Shown here in pieces: positions 10,857 through 22,679 of a DNA stretch of 64,000 bases (positions within the stretch are counted from its first letter, which is position 1; every line of letters starts with the position of its first letter). The stretch is from the NCBI RefSeq assembly GCF_905220415.1, contig NC_059568.1, positions 6,758,001 to 6,822,000 of the forward strand. The letters run 5' to 3'. This DNA is from Colias croceus. Its lineage: Eukaryota; Arthropoda; Insecta; Lepidoptera; Pieridae. The notes beneath the pieces were generated by a model, which ran no database searches, was not told the DNA's origin, and saw only the letters and a list, made by a program, of their open reading frames with translations. The translations under genes were made by a program, and so were the position numbers.

Positions 10857-11735
10857 TGAGTAAATCTTGCAATTTCTACCTGTCACTTTTTCCCGCTGCT
10901 AGCGAAGGTGATAAAAATAACATATAATAAAAATGAGCGATTAAAGCTATTTCAAGAGTAATGGAATTTTCCAGATGACGATAAAAATACTGCAGTAATT
11001 AAATAGCTTTTAAATTTCCTAGTTGCCAACGCATTGTCGATCGGTTACGTGTATAAATAGCCTAAAAATATAAGGCCGTTGAATTGTGCCGTTGATAAGT
11101 ATGACAACTATAATAAAATTGTATGTAGGTAGGCGTGTGATAGACATAGATTGTCGAGGTAGGTAGGTACATATAATATTGTTTATATGTATTTTTAATG
11201 ACTAATTAAATAAAGAGATTTGTATATAAGTATAGGTATGTTTGAGACGTTTTGGATTAAAAATTACGATGGGCTTGGATGAAACTTCACAGTAATTTAT
11301 TTCTGTGAAGTTAAAGTTTGTGTGGTATTTATCCTCAGTCAATAATAACATGATAATAATAAGACATAATATATAAGCTAATATTTCTATATTTGATTCT
11401 GCCTGCCTCTTTCGTATAGAGGAGATTGGAGAGTAGGTACTGTATTATTAATTTTGATAGTAATTAATAATCAATATAGTGAGAATTTAAAATGCAAGTA
11501 ACTTATGTACAACATTATTACTACTCCAAATAATAAATAGGCTAAATAAGGGAACTAGGTACACAAAATCTTACAAAATATGCTGCATCCTAAAATACGA
11601 ACAAATAAACAATAAATACATAGTTAGCATAGGTTGTGAAAACTAGTGATGATTGTGATGATAAATTGATGATGATGAGGACAAATATTAAAAAAATATT
11701 ATGAATGTCCACACTAAAGATACCTACTAAGTATG
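10857..11735. other. AT-rich stretch, no gene seen
   Basis: Only TAGGTA-type short motifs (for example 11125-11170) and AT-rich sequence are visible. Confidence 0.5.
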
Positions 11736-11904
11736 TACAGTCAGAAGCATAAATATATTACTATTTGCAGATTAGCAAAAATATCTGTCACAAGAACGAG
11801 TTCAATAATATCTGTCTGCCCGTATACAGCAAAAATATCTGACATTAGTAGGCAGCATAATAAAGTGGCATCAAAATTATGTGACGAAAATGTACAGCAA
11901 ATAA

Positions 11905-12480
11905 TTGTGATAACCTCTCACAGCATAAATATGTGACATCAACTAGGTGGCAATAATATCAATATTATCTGACACAATTTTATATTTCTGCATTTTTCAT
12001 CGATTCCTCACAAAAAGCATAAATGTGTGACATCGTCTAAGTGGCAATAATATCTGACACAATTTTATATTTTTGCATTTTGCATTGATTTCACACAAAA
12101 ATCATAAATATGTGACATCAACTAGGACGCAATAATATCTGACATCAACTAGGAGGCAATTAATATCTGACAAAATTTCATATTTAAGTATTTTGCATTG
12201 ATTCCTCACAAAAAGCATAAATATTTGACATCAACTAGGAAGCAATAATACATGACATCAACTAGGAGGCAATAATATCTGACGCAATTTCATATTTCTG
12301 TATTTTGCATTGGTTCCTCACAAAAAGCATAAATATTTGACATCAACTAGAAAGCAATAATATCTGACATCAGCTAGGAGGCAATAATATCTGACACAAT
12401 GTCATATTTCTGTATTTTGCATTGATTCCTTACAAAGAGCATAAATATGTGACATCAACTAGGTGGCAATAATATCTGGC
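11905..12480 (+). repeat. tandem array inside the TIR element
   Basis: Successive units contain CACAAAAAGCATAAATATGT, GACATCAACTAGGAGGC, AATAATATCTGACA and a TTTTGCATTGATTCC spacer. CACAAA...CATAAAT recurs at about 12010, 12094, 12208, 12318 and 12430. The spacing is about 84 bp at first and about 112 bp later, because a 28-bp block with ACTAGGAGGCAATAATATC is doubled in the later units. Confidence 0.75.
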
Positions 12481-12615
12481 GTCCATGACATGTTTGATAT
12501 ATTATAACATAGAGCGCCGGTATATGTCTAACGCGATCATTGAATGACGACATTCAATTGAATGACTAGGCCGAACGTTGATTTTGCAACCGTCACTCAA
12601 CGTCCAACTAGTTAG

Positions 12616-12653
12616 CGGATTATAACATAGCCTAAGGGCTATGTTATAATCCG
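12616..12653. repeat. perfect 17-bp inverted repeat, 4-base loop
   Basis: CGGATTATAACATAGCC, then TAAG, then GGCTATGTTATAATCCG. It lies 27 bp from the nested Helitron-like copy. It would form a hairpin or cruciform. Confidence 0.85.
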
Positions 12654-12679
12654 GATGTAAGGCTCGGCATATTGTTGAA

Positions 12680-13148
12680 CTAGCTTCCGCCCGCGACTCC
12701 GTCCGCGCGGATGTCGGTCTTCGCGTGGATGGTTTATTTCTCCATTTTGAGTAACTCTGACAATGACATCTTATAAATATCTATTGGACCCAAATACGGC
12801 TAGGCCTATAATAATACGCAACGTGTGTTCGCGGTTCTACAGAACAACGTCTATGGATAAAACTGAAAAATTAAGATTAATTTTTTTCTGCGTATTTTTC
12901 CAGGATAAAAAGTATCCTATTTTACGCCCAGGATAATAAGGTATAATTATACCAAGTTTCATCGAAATTGAACCGTTAGTTTTCACGTGATGCCTGAACA
13001 TACAGACAGACAGACAGACAGACAGACAAAAATTTTTTAATTACATATTTGGGTTTGGTATCGATCCAGTAACACCCCCTGCTATTTATTTTTTCAATAT
13101 TTTCAATGTACAGAATTGACCCTTCTACAGATTTATTATATGTATAGA
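12680..13148 (-). mobile_element. non-autonomous Helitron-like element, type C (Lep1-like), nested
   Basis: On the minus strand it runs from TCTATACATATAATAAATCT to GCGGGCGGAAGCTAG before T, with a (TGTC)n stretch (13009-13026) and a GC-rich 3' hairpin. It resembles the lepidopteran Lep1 Helitrons as I remember them. Other copies are at 22452-22804 and 46956-47452. Confidence 0.75.
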
Positions 13149-13361
13149 TAGATGACTATTGCGTTCATTGAAAAACAAAAGTTGCTGAGAATTTACACTA
13201 TCCACAAGAAGACGGTTGCGAGCAGCGCTGGCGCCTATTTCTGTGTATTTAAAAATTATATCGAACTCAACCACACCACCATATCCAGACCAACGACTAC
13301 TGTGCTAAATGACGTTTAGAAATTGACGAGTTGTCCTTTAGTCATTAAATAAATGTCGCCA

Positions 13362-13432
13362 TGAATGAAATGAACGCGCCAGTCATTCAATCAAATAGCA
13401 CATTCTACCAGATGACTGCGACATAGGTATAT
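13362..13432 (-). repeat. fragment related to the 62943-63038 foldback repeat
   Basis: ATGAACGCGCCAGTCATTC, then CAAATAGCACATTCTACC and AGATGACTGCGACATAGG, match the mini-foldback at 62943-63038 in part. The copy lies within the 2.15-kb TIR element. Confidence 0.5.
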
Positions 13433-14194
13433 AATTATTATGTCAAAAGCCGCTAACGTCAAACAAAACAAAATAAATTCGAAATGTGACATGCTAGCCG
13501 CGGATAGATTATAGAAAATATATCACTTAGTGAATATTTCAATTTAATCGTGATATAATATTATGATATATCTAGACATAAATGTAGTATGCATACAATA
13601 AATAACGTAAATAATATTTATTTGTTTTGTAAATTTTAAATTCAACTGAAAATATAATCGTGTCAGATATTATTGCCTCCTAGGCGACGTCACATATTTA
13701 TGCTGTGAGAGGTTATCACAATTATTTGCTGTACATTTTCGTCACATAATTTTGATGCCACTTTATTATGCTGCCTACTAATGTCAGATATTTTTGCTGT
13801 ATACGGGCAGACAGATATTATTGAATTTGTTCTAGTGACAGATATTTTTGCACATCGCCCCCTAGGCATATATTATTGCTCGTGACTGTACTATTTCAAT
13901 CAGTAATAGCTACAATTTTTATGATTAAACGTAGAAATGCGAATCAAAATCAGACTAGTTTTATATTATATCAATCTTTACATTGATAATAACTAATAAG
14001 TATTCCTTTCAATTTACTTCGTATTCAAGACTGTTTCTGGAAACGCAATTTATTTTATTCTAAATAGACGCAACATTTATAAGACATCATCAATTTAATA
14101 TCTAATTAATTATTTTTAAACATTTCATATTTGTTCGTGAAATCTTCAAAGATCCAATTACGAGTTTTACAATTATCATTTATATGTTTTTAAA

Positions 14195-15261
14195 TCACTA
14201 CATAGTGTAAAACAAAGTCGCTTTCTCTGTCCCTATTGTATGTGTCGTGGCCATATATTAGATTTGCTCATTTTATGAAATGATTGATCAATTCTCGGAA
14301 TGGTCGCATTTCATGGAATGGCCTACATAGTTTGATCAGATCGTTAAATCGTCAATGTTTCACGATTTGATCATCCACATTTGGCCAGATCGTATAAAAT
14401 ATAAAGAGTCCATAAAACATTAAAATTCTGAATATTTTAAGAATTTGTTTATTGTTATTTAAGTTAGTGCCGCGGCAGCGGCCGGCGAATGACAGAAGCG
14501 AATGATTTTTGCAATAGAAAACAGTTAGGTTAGGTTAGAATTTAATAAACAACGCACGAGACGAGCGAGCAAAGCGAGCGTGCCGCGGCAGCGGCCGGCG
14601 GGTGCCAGAAGCGAATCGCTTTTTAAAAAAGAAACAATTATAATAACATAACATAAATAAATAAATATATTTATGTATAGGATTTTAGACGCATTTTTTC
14701 TTCAATATAAGATATCCGCATTTTCCATAGTACGTACTCGAACCTCTTCGTCGTATTCTTTGCTATGACTCTCTTCATATTGTAATTAAACGAATTATGA
14801 AGTTTTTAACTGCGAATAATCAAATTTTCGCCAGCGGCCGCCATCTTATCACATAAACACAGCGCTAGCAGCGCCAATAATTAATGTAACTATTTTACGA
14901 TATGATCGAATAATTTTGATCATTTCATGAAAAAACCGCGCGTTTTGTTGGCCATATCGAGAAACGATTTCTTATCTGCTCAAACCACATCATGATGTGG
15001 CCAACATTCATTTCTCACTCAACCATTTCATTCACATTCAACCATTTCATGAAATGCGACCATTTCCCGAAATGATCGATCATTTCATGAAATGAGCATG
15101 GCCGATATGGCCACGACAGAGATATTTTGATACCCGAGAAAGGACATAGGCTACTTTTTACCCCGGGAAATAGGATAGGTTTCATCCCGGAAATCCCACG
15201 GGAACGGGAATTATGCGGGTTTTTCTTTTACTGCGTGGCGAAGCTGCGAGTGGAAAGCTTG
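14195..15261 (+). mobile_element. chimeric Helitron-like element: type A 5' end, type B 3' end, captured TIR element
   Basis: Positions 14195-14241 carry the type A 5' terminus (TCACTACATAGTGTAAAAC). Positions 15119-15261 carry the 3' half of type B (GATACCCGAGAAAGGACATA to GAGTGGAAAGCTTG, where CTTG stands for CTAG). Both are in the same orientation, and between them lies an 876-bp TIR segment. It is either a chimeric Helitron or two adjacent truncated copies. Confidence 0.5.
14243..15118. mobile_element. 876-bp TIR element, about 80-bp imperfect arms
   Basis: The outer ends are TGTCGTGGCCATAT and its exact complement ATATGGCCACGACA. Inside them, TGCTCATTTTATGAAATGAT and GGTCGCATTTCATGGAATGG are matched in inverse near 15040-15095. 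The interior holds a TTAGGTTAGGTTAG run (14525-14538) and a GC-rich GAGCGAGC...GCCGCGGCAGCGGCCGGCG module that recurs at 16.6 and 16.8 kb. No target duplication is clear. Confidence 0.65.
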
Positions 15262-15830
15262 TGGGTAATAAAACAAACAAAGTTAGGCCCGATAGATTTT
15301 TCAAAATTTGTTTCCAAAAATTACAATTATTTTTGTGAAAAAAAAATATGGGATTTAAATACCTAGATATGTACATCTTATATTTTTTTAACACGTCTAA
15401 ACATGTATAAATATATTTAATTGATAGAATACATGACTATTGATAGTGGCTAAAGGTTTACTAGAACTTTATTATTGAAGTATGTTCGTTGAGTCTTCAA
15501 AGCCCATGGGATAGAATCTTTAGAAAAGTAGGTACACTTCTATTGGACTACGTTTTGATTGGAATGCATCGTGATATGAGAAAATCTCCTTAGAAGTTAG
15601 AACTTCGTTTGTAATCAACTAAGGTAGATAACGATTTTTATTAAGTTGGCAGCGTATTGAAGCAACTACATAAACTATATGAACTTAGTAAGTACCTATT
15701 GTTTATTTTAATCAATTCTCCGATTGTTCCAGTTGCGCATATTAGAATGTAATGATATTTTGTAGTTTTATGTTTAAATAAAAGACATTTTTTTTTCGAA
15801 TTAAACAATTAGGTAGGTAGGTAGGCTTTT
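15262..15830. other. AT-rich stretch, no gene seen
   Basis: Ordinary AT-rich sequence with a short TAGG run near 15810-15825 (TAGGTAGGTAGGTAGG). Confidence 0.5.
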
Positions 15831-15868
15831 ATGCATATTATAATGAAATTCCATTGCTCAGATGGAAA

Positions 15869-15930
15869 CACGGTTGGCCGAGACGCTAGGCGTTGCCCCG
15901 GCCCCGGTTTGGCAAAAAGACGCCGGTTAG
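15869..15930 (+). repeat. degenerate tRNA-like (SINE head) segment
   Basis: GTTGGCCGAGACGCTAGGCG resembles an A-box region, and AAAAAGACGCCGG follows. The arrangement parallels the clearer tRNA-like segment at 37865-37941 (GTGGCCGAGAGGCTAGGCG, then GAAAGACGCGGG). The B box is broken here (GCCGGTTAGGA), so a working tRNA is excluded. Confidence 0.4.
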
Positions 15931-15952
15931 GATGCTTTCTACCAATTATATA

Positions 15953-16227
15953 CGAGGAATATGTGCCAGGATGTCTAGCTGTGCTGCTGAAATGTGTGGG
16001 GGTTTCCACCAAAGCTTTGCGAGGAAAATGTGCAGGAATGCATTGAAATGTCTTCTATTTCACAAAATTATAGAACTAATAAATATACCTCGCACGCATT
16101 CCTCGCACACAGTACACCTAGCACCGCTGAGCCGTTTCTACCAAGGCTGTGCTGAGCGAGGCGAGGTAAATGAAGCGATGCTATTGGTTCTTTAAAAACA
16201 TATTCCTCGCTACACATCCTCGCACAT
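15953..16227. mobile_element. imperfect inverted-repeat (MITE-like) segment
   Basis: GAGGAATATGTGCCAGGATG at the left is matched loosely in inverse by CATATTCCTCGCTACACATC at the right. Inner segments around TTTCCACCAAAGCTTTGCG and CCGTTTCTACCAAGGCTGTG are also related in inverse. The motif CCTCGCACA recurs. The short open frames here (up to 100 codons) follow from the repeat structure and are not genes. Confidence 0.45.
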
Positions 16228-16360
16228 TATACACGCAAGTAACTTCATTACCAACATTAATACTTAGACAGGGATTTGACCTCGACTGATAAAACGATGA
16301 CAAAGTTTATTTTATTTTTTACATAAAATGGAAAACATTGCGTTATGAAAGTTGTAGTAT

Positions 16361-16999
16361 ATATATGTTACGGCTAAAGGTAGGTGTGAACATAAACTTA
16401 AGATTAGCCGGCTAAACTTAGGTTTATTTTCGAGAAGCAGCTACAGTTCGAAAACATGTTTGATTGCGTCGTGATATTCCATCTTTAGCCGGTTAATGTG
16501 CACATTAACCGAAACGAAACGGCTAAAAATGTATTCGATGCGCGCCGGGCCGGTGGAGGGCTTGAGGGGCCCGCACGCAGAAAGTTGGTGGCTAGGTTAG
16601 GTTAGGTTAAAACTCTTAAGACCCGCACGAGCCGAGCGAGCGCAGCGAGCGTGCTGCGGCAGCAGCCGGCAAAGTGCCAGAAAACACTCGCCCTGTTCCT
16701 TACATGTATTATAGTAACCAAATCTACCCACCCCGACTCAGGGCAGAAAGCTGGTGGCTAGGTTAGGTTAGGTTAGAACTCTATTAAGACCCGCGCGAGC
16801 CGAGCGAGCGTGCTGCGGCAGCAGCCGGCGAAGTGCCAGTTTCCTTCTACATTTTTAGCCAAGGGCCTGCGGTTACACTTAAGTTTAGCCGGCTAAAGAT
16901 AGAACAAACTAACATTAACACCTCGTCGAAAATAAACCTAAGTTTAGCCGGCTAATCTTAAGTTTATGTTCTCACCTACCTTTAGCCGTAACATATATA
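16361..16999. mobile_element. MITE, 639 bp, about 75-bp TIRs, with TTAGG-containing modules
   Basis: TATATATGTTACGGCTAAAG at the left is the inverse of the right end (CTTTAGCCGTAACATATATA). The match runs on through AAACTTAAGATTAGCCGGCT and AGGTTTATTTTCGA. Inside are two copies of a module, AGGTTAGGTTAGGTTA plus GAGCGAGC...GCTGCGGCAGCAGCCGGC (16585-16681 and 16748-16841). The arms are well preserved, so the insertion is fairly young. Confidence 0.75.
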
Positions 17000-17005
17000 A
17001 TACTA

Positions 17006-17231
17006 CTAGCTTTCTATCCGCGGCATCGCCCGCGCAGTCAAAGAAAAACCCGCATAGTTCCCGTTCCCGTGGGATTTCCGGGATAAAACCTATCCTATGT
17101 CCTTTCTCGGGTATCAAAATATCTCTATACCAAATTTCATGCAAATTGGTTCAGTAGTTAAGGCGTGATTGAGTAACAGACAGACAGACAGACAGACAGA
17201 GTTACTTTCGCATTTATAATATTAGTATGGA
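17006..17231 (-). mobile_element. non-autonomous Helitron-like element, type B
   Basis: On the minus strand it starts TCCATACTAATATTATAAAT, has a (CTGT)n tract, and ends GCGGATAGAAAGCTAG before T. It abuts the MITE at 16999. Confidence 0.8.
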
Positions 17232-19036
17232 TGTATATCAAAGATTCTAGTGAATTAGGTAGTAAGTTTTCTTAAATCAATTGATTGTTGGTTTTCGGAA
17301 TTGTGACGTGCCTAAGGAGTTAAAAGGACTATGCCAAAGTGCTGACGTTTTAAGTATTAATTTTATTTTTTTTATTAATTTGTATTTTAAATAAAGAAGT
17401 GAAAGTGGGTGACCAAATAAACGTTGGTTTATTGCACTATAAAATAAATTAAGCAAATAAAGGACACTTCATTGTTTTAAAATAGATTGTTACCTATTTG
17501 AATAAAATATATAAAGGCTATGTATAAATTGACTGATGACATTGAGTTACCCCATTTTTGTATAATCATTAATCACCCCTATAGGTATTTATTTCATTTA
17601 AAAATATTATTTTTTATTAATGAATAATATTTGATATAGTTATTACTTATTATTATTAATTAAAGTACTTAAATATTATGGGTATTATCACAGACTAATA
17701 ATAATATACTACGTATACAATTATATTATAGGTATTATTTATAAACTCAAATTATATTTCTCTACTTATCTAGAGAAATTTTTCTGCCAGGTACGTCTTC
17801 ATGAAACTTTTACTACAACACAATCTACTTAACAAATCTGTTTTTCAAATCCTTTGAGGAATTTTGCAATAAACACATGTGAATAGTTCAAACAATTTGT
17901 CTCCAATGAACTGAAGGGTTTTTATATGTAGTTAGATAACTTTTCTGAAAATTTTAAATGTGCCTTCAAGTACAAGTTTCATTTGTCATAAATATAAAAC
18001 AGTGTAGGTATAATTTTAAAATGTAGGGAACTATTAAATATTTATTTTTTACTAATATCTATATGTATAGATGCAAACGCTCTTTATCTCTTTATTGTAA
18101 ATTGATGTTTAGTTTTTATATTTTTATATCCAAAAAATGTAGGTTAGTGGACTCGGTTTGTTATTGTAATTTGTTATTATGTATCCTAGAGCTCGTAGAA
18201 AGCGATTAGAATTCGAATGTTGGATAGATGTGCACTTTCTATTCGCCACGTTATGGGTACATACTACCTACATGATTTGCTTAAAAAGTATCTGTGTTAA
18301 TAGTTATCCAAATTAAGTGGCCCCAATTTATATGCTATTTAGGGTTTACAAATTGTTAAATTTCACTTCACTCATCGTATCTTAATAATTATGAAAATAA
18401 ATTGGTTTCTTTATAATTATTAAAAGGAAACAATATATTAATCAATGTCAATTTCGGAAACCAACGTCACCAACGTCTTCTTTTTTGACCATTTCTCTTT
18501 TATCTCTACGTATTCAAGAACTCATAAAGTTTTGGTTAAATTTCACCAAGTTCACATAAAATGAGTATATGCAGTAAGTATACTTACATAATTATTATCA
18601 TTTTAACCTTTCTGCCTAATGCACTAATAATAATTAATTTCAAACTCGTGTATCGATTTTAATAACGAGTACGTTTTTTGGTGTCCGACAAAGATTGCTT
18701 GAAGTGGTATAGGTATTCTATGTATATGAAATTTTTAATGAATAGAAAAATGAAGATTTTTTGAGGGATTCTAATTCTCCTCGTTATCGTGGCGACAGCT
18801 TGGCCTAAGGCCAATGGCCATATTGTGGTCAATATAAATAAATAAATTCTTTGTGTATTCTTTAACGGAACACGGAACATGTTCCAGATATCTCCTACGA
18901 ATTGTTTAGATAGATAACATATGCGTCATAATATCAATTATCAAGCAATATTATATTTGTGCAAAGTAAAGTAATATCACAATTACAAAATAATACACAA
19001 TAAAAAATGCAAAATGAGCAGGTACCTATGGTCTTA
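17232..19036. other. AT-rich stretch, no gene seen
   Basis: No convincing coding frame, RNA gene or element edge. A TTGGCCTAAGGCCAA palindrome occurs near 18800. Confidence 0.5.
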
Positions 19037-19216
19037 GAGCCCGTGGGAGATCGTCCTTCACCGATCTGATAAGTACTTGCCTGCGAAAAACTGTAAAAAA
19101 AATAGCCATGACCACCTTTCGATAGGAAAGTAATTATAGGCATATTTGTTAATAAAAAATACGTCTCATCTGGTTACCACTTATCAGATCGGTGAAGGAC
19201 GATCTCCCACGGGCTC
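19037..19216. mobile_element. MITE with perfect 38-bp inverted arms
   Basis: GAGCCCGTGGGAGATCGTCC continues to ATCTGATAAGT (19037-19074) and is repeated exactly in inverse at 19179-19216. The 104-bp centre has no coding capacity. Identical arms suggest a recent copy. Confidence 0.8.
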
Positions 19217-20243
19217 TCCTACAACTAATTATATACACAGCATAATTTTCTTTGGTGACTTGGGAAATGAAAAATACTCATGTACAAAAAGCATGCGGTT
19301 TTCAATGTCTCTTGATTTACTTGTTGTTTTTCTCGCCTGCCTTCTGCGGACAGAGTCCTGAGAATATACTTAAAATCCTTTAAACAAACTTGTACCCGAA
19401 GACTAATATTTGAATAATAGAGTAGTTTTCGCGGCGTCCTCGCAGCCTGTGTCCCGTAGAACGGCTGGCGAGGTCCTAACATTATGTCTCAACTTTATAT
19501 TTTAGCGCGCCACAGAGGTGATGTCTTGCTCTTTTTACGTTTCATCGCCGTATTAACCGCATAGAAAATGTATTTATATATGTACAATACCTATTGTTTG
19601 CCAATGTTTGGTTATTTCCAAATCGTTTTAATGAAAAATCGTTTTGGTATGTATAAAAATCTATCAATTTAAAAAATATATTTTCAGAATATGTATTGCT
19701 TGTTATAGAAGGTTTATAGCTTATAGGTGCCTACGTACACTTCCTACGTACTCTTGAACAATTTGTCATGTTTACCATTGGCATTTTTGAAGTGAAACTT
19801 CTTAATCGGGGTTGGAAACAAAATTTAGTGTAACATTTTTTCGTTACGCGTGACATTTTTCCATTACGCGCCATCTTTTTCTTATCCCTATCACGCGTAA
19901 TTCGACGTATTTCTATAACGTTGCATAAAGTAAATTATTTATTGAAAAATAAGGTCATAAAGAAGTTTCACTTTTTACGTGTGTACACGCACACATTTTT
20001 TTTTTATATTTATCTTTAAACTTTCAAGATTCTGTATAAACCTAGTATTTTAAAGGCGGTGTAGATCTACAAGTGTAGGTATTTTCTACGAAAAACTTTT
20101 TGTAAAGAAGAAATAAGAACTGTAGGCCGCAGGCTAAATACAAGAGAGGTACGCGTAACATTGAGTTTCAAGCTTATTTCAAGCTGCATGCGACAACTTA
20201 TTAAAAATTTTATTTGTTTATAAAAACAATCTTCATCACTAAT
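19217..20243. other. AT-rich stretch, no gene seen
   Basis: Short frames only. A TTACGCGTGACATTTTTCCA-like region at 19840-19880 has repeated ATTACGCG words and no clear element structure. Confidence 0.5.
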
Positions 20244-20434
20244 TCACTAGGTACATAATATAAAACAAAGTCGCTTCCCTGTCCCTATGTCCCTTTGTAT
20301 ACTTAGATCTTTAGAACTACGCAACGGATTTTGATGCGGTTTTTTTTAAAAGATAGAGTGATTCAAGAGGAAGTATTTAGTATAAAATTATTAGGTTTTA
20401 GACAAAGCGGGCGAAGCCGCGGGCGGTAAGCTAG
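20244..20434 (+). mobile_element. non-autonomous Helitron-like element, type A
   Basis: It starts TCACTAGGTACATAATATAA, contains GCAACGGATTTTGATGCGGT, and ends GCGGGCGGTAAGCTAG before T. Confidence 0.8.
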
Positions 20435-20703
20435 TTTATTATAAAATTATACCTAGCATCCGTCCAAATATTTCATTGTAATAATTTAAAATATCAACTA
20501 GATACCTAGTTAAGCAATTTATCTTAGAATACATACTATAAACATACTACAAACTCAGTAAAATCCGTGTCTTTTTACTGTTTAGTTGGCCTAACGATTC
20601 ATGAAATGTCTCATGTCACCACAGATCACAGAATGCATGTCACCATTTGCCTAAGTAAAGATACGTACATCATACATGTCTACATACTAAGATATATTAA
20701 ATA

Positions 20704-20949
20704 CTAGCTTTCCACCCGCAGCTTCGCCCGCGCAGTCAAAGAAAAACCCGCATAGTTCCCGTTCCCGTGGGATTTCTGGGATAAAACCTATCCTATTTCC
20801 CGGGGTAAAAAGTAGCCTATGTCCTTTCTCGGGTATCAAAATATCTCTATACCAAATTTCATGAAAATTGGTTCAGTAGTTAAGGCGTGATTGAGTAACA
20901 GACAGACAGACAGAGAGAGTTACTTTCGCATTTATAATATTAGTATGGA
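20704..20949 (-). mobile_element. non-autonomous Helitron-like element, type B, full length
   Basis: On the minus strand it runs from TCCATACTAATATTATAAAT to GGTGGAAAGCTAG before T. It keeps both the CCCCGGGAAATAGG and the CCCACGGGAACGGGAAC blocks and is the best-preserved type B copy here. Confidence 0.85.
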
Positions 20950-22451
20950 TATTGCCGACCGTGGGTGTAATAAAAAAGCGATCTGATTGGCAAATTTCAG
21001 TAGATCTCATGTAGGCAGTAAAGGTGCGATTCGTGGGGCGCTTCCTTCGTTACGTACTTCTTACGGTAAAGGTTTTGTAGATGCGGGGGCAAAGTGATTG
21101 AAGTTTGTCCGTGAGACCCAACGCGGCATGGTAGCAGGCACGATTCATAAACTCCGGCGTGTTTGTTCTATCTAATTATTTCCGATGCGCATCCACAATT
21201 GATTAGGATTATTTTGAGTCTTCATTATAACTTCTTTGGTAATTTTATTTTTGACCGTTTCAATTGTTTTTGCTCACAAACTCATAATATGAGGGACCCT
21301 TTAATTGTTTTGTATTTTATTTAGTATCTAATCTTTGTTGAATGTAACGTGATCTAAGTACATAGACACATAGTATAAAACCGATAACACAAAAATTTAT
21401 ACGGTCTACGTTGTAGGTACATACACTGTATATTAAAACATTATTATTTATTTTATAAAGGCTCATAATATAAATTAATGTCTGATCAATAAACAGATAT
21501 TATAACGAATAAGATAGGTACTTCCGCTTTGAAAGTTACCCTATAGGTAAGTTGTAAACTCAGAATATAAACTATAAAGCTTTATTTTATCATTTTTAAT
21601 TTATTAATTATTATAATTGACTAAGATAATTTAAATCATTTCTTCAAGATTAAATTAATTTGTTGAATTAAGTGTTCAAATATAGAATTAAAGCTCTATA
21701 AAGGTTATTTTGTCAATACCTTAATCCTATGACTTGCGAAGAGAACTAAATGGTGCTTTATCCAGGCTGCCGAGCCATTTGATCCATTTCATAAATTTGT
21801 TTCATAAACTTTTCTCTCTGCCTCTTATTTACTGAATATGTTACGTTAAAATATTGTTTTAAATGCTGCTTCTTATTAGGTACATCGTGTTTAAGTTAAA
21901 GCTCTTACAGCGATGGCATTAAGAGTGTTTCTGAATAATAACTAATAAGTACAGACAATATCGTAAATGGTACCTACATATTATACATAATATTATCCTA
22001 TTACAAACTTTCATTTTGTATGAATTTTAAAGATAAATTCTCTATATAAATTCAAGTTATAACCGCGACCAAAGCAATTTTAATTGATTTTCGATGTTTG
22101 CTACTGCCCACTATATCATGGCAGGAAAATTTTCACGCTTTATTTACCATGGTTACGTGGTCTCTTTACAGGTATTAAACGTACCACGCATTATGTAGGT
22201 ATTAGATTTATACACAATCAATATTAATTTTGTTCATGGTACAGACGCAAACATTTCTAAATAGGTATGTAATAGGTATATGAGTTGCAAAATTAAAACG
22301 ACGAATGCATCATTTTTAAGGTTTATTTCATAGAGATCTTCTGTGATCTGTGGTTTATTTGGATGAAATTCTAAATAGTTAGCTCGGTCTGCAATATCTA
22401 AAGCAGGCAGGTTACAGCAACTCTCGAAACATACCTATTGTATAATTACGA
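20950..22451. other. AT-rich stretch, no gene seen
   Basis: Positions 20955-21180 are slightly richer in GC (GTGGGGCGCTTCCTTCGTTA) but show no frame or splice signals I can defend. The rest is ordinary AT-rich sequence. Confidence 0.45.
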
Positions 22452-22630
22452 CTAGCTTCCGCCCGCGACTCCGTCCGCGCGGAAAAAATTAAGAAAAATT
22501 AAGATTTATTTTTGTTCTACGTATTTTTCCGGGATAAAAAGTATCCTATTTTACGCCCAGGATAATAAGGTATAATTATACCAAGTTTCATCGAAATCGA
22601 ACCGTTAGTTTTCACGTGATGCCTGAACAT

Positions 22631-22679
<49 letters not shown>

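Larger units (their letters stand above)
11738..13888. mobile_element. 2.15-kb TIR element with TA target duplication and internal repeat arrays
   Basis: It starts CAGTCA and ends TGACTG, each flanked by TA, as expected for a Tc1/mariner-type insertion. From about 11780 to 11940 the left arm matches the inverse of about 13683-13848 almost base for base (for example TGTCTGCCCGTATACAGC and AGTAGGCAGCATAATAAAG). The outermost 40 bp of the two arms have diverged more. An array of AGCATAAATATGTGACATC and GCAATAATATCTGACA units fills 11905-12480. A Helitron-like copy (12680-13148) is nested inside. No transposase frame is visible, so it is non-autonomous. Confidence 0.75.

Noticed and set aside
11905..12480. 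CRISPR-like array
   Set aside because: The units are imperfect tandem repeats without unique spacers, inside a eukaryotic transposon.
15831..16195. Overlapping frames of 67-100 codons around 16 kb
   Set aside because: They fall in a tRNA-like and inverted-repeat segment, and their cysteine-rich look comes from the repeat sequence.
14525..16776. Telomere or subtelomere because of TTAGGTTAGG runs
   Set aside because: Only three repeat units occur at each place, always inside TIR elements and next to a GC module.
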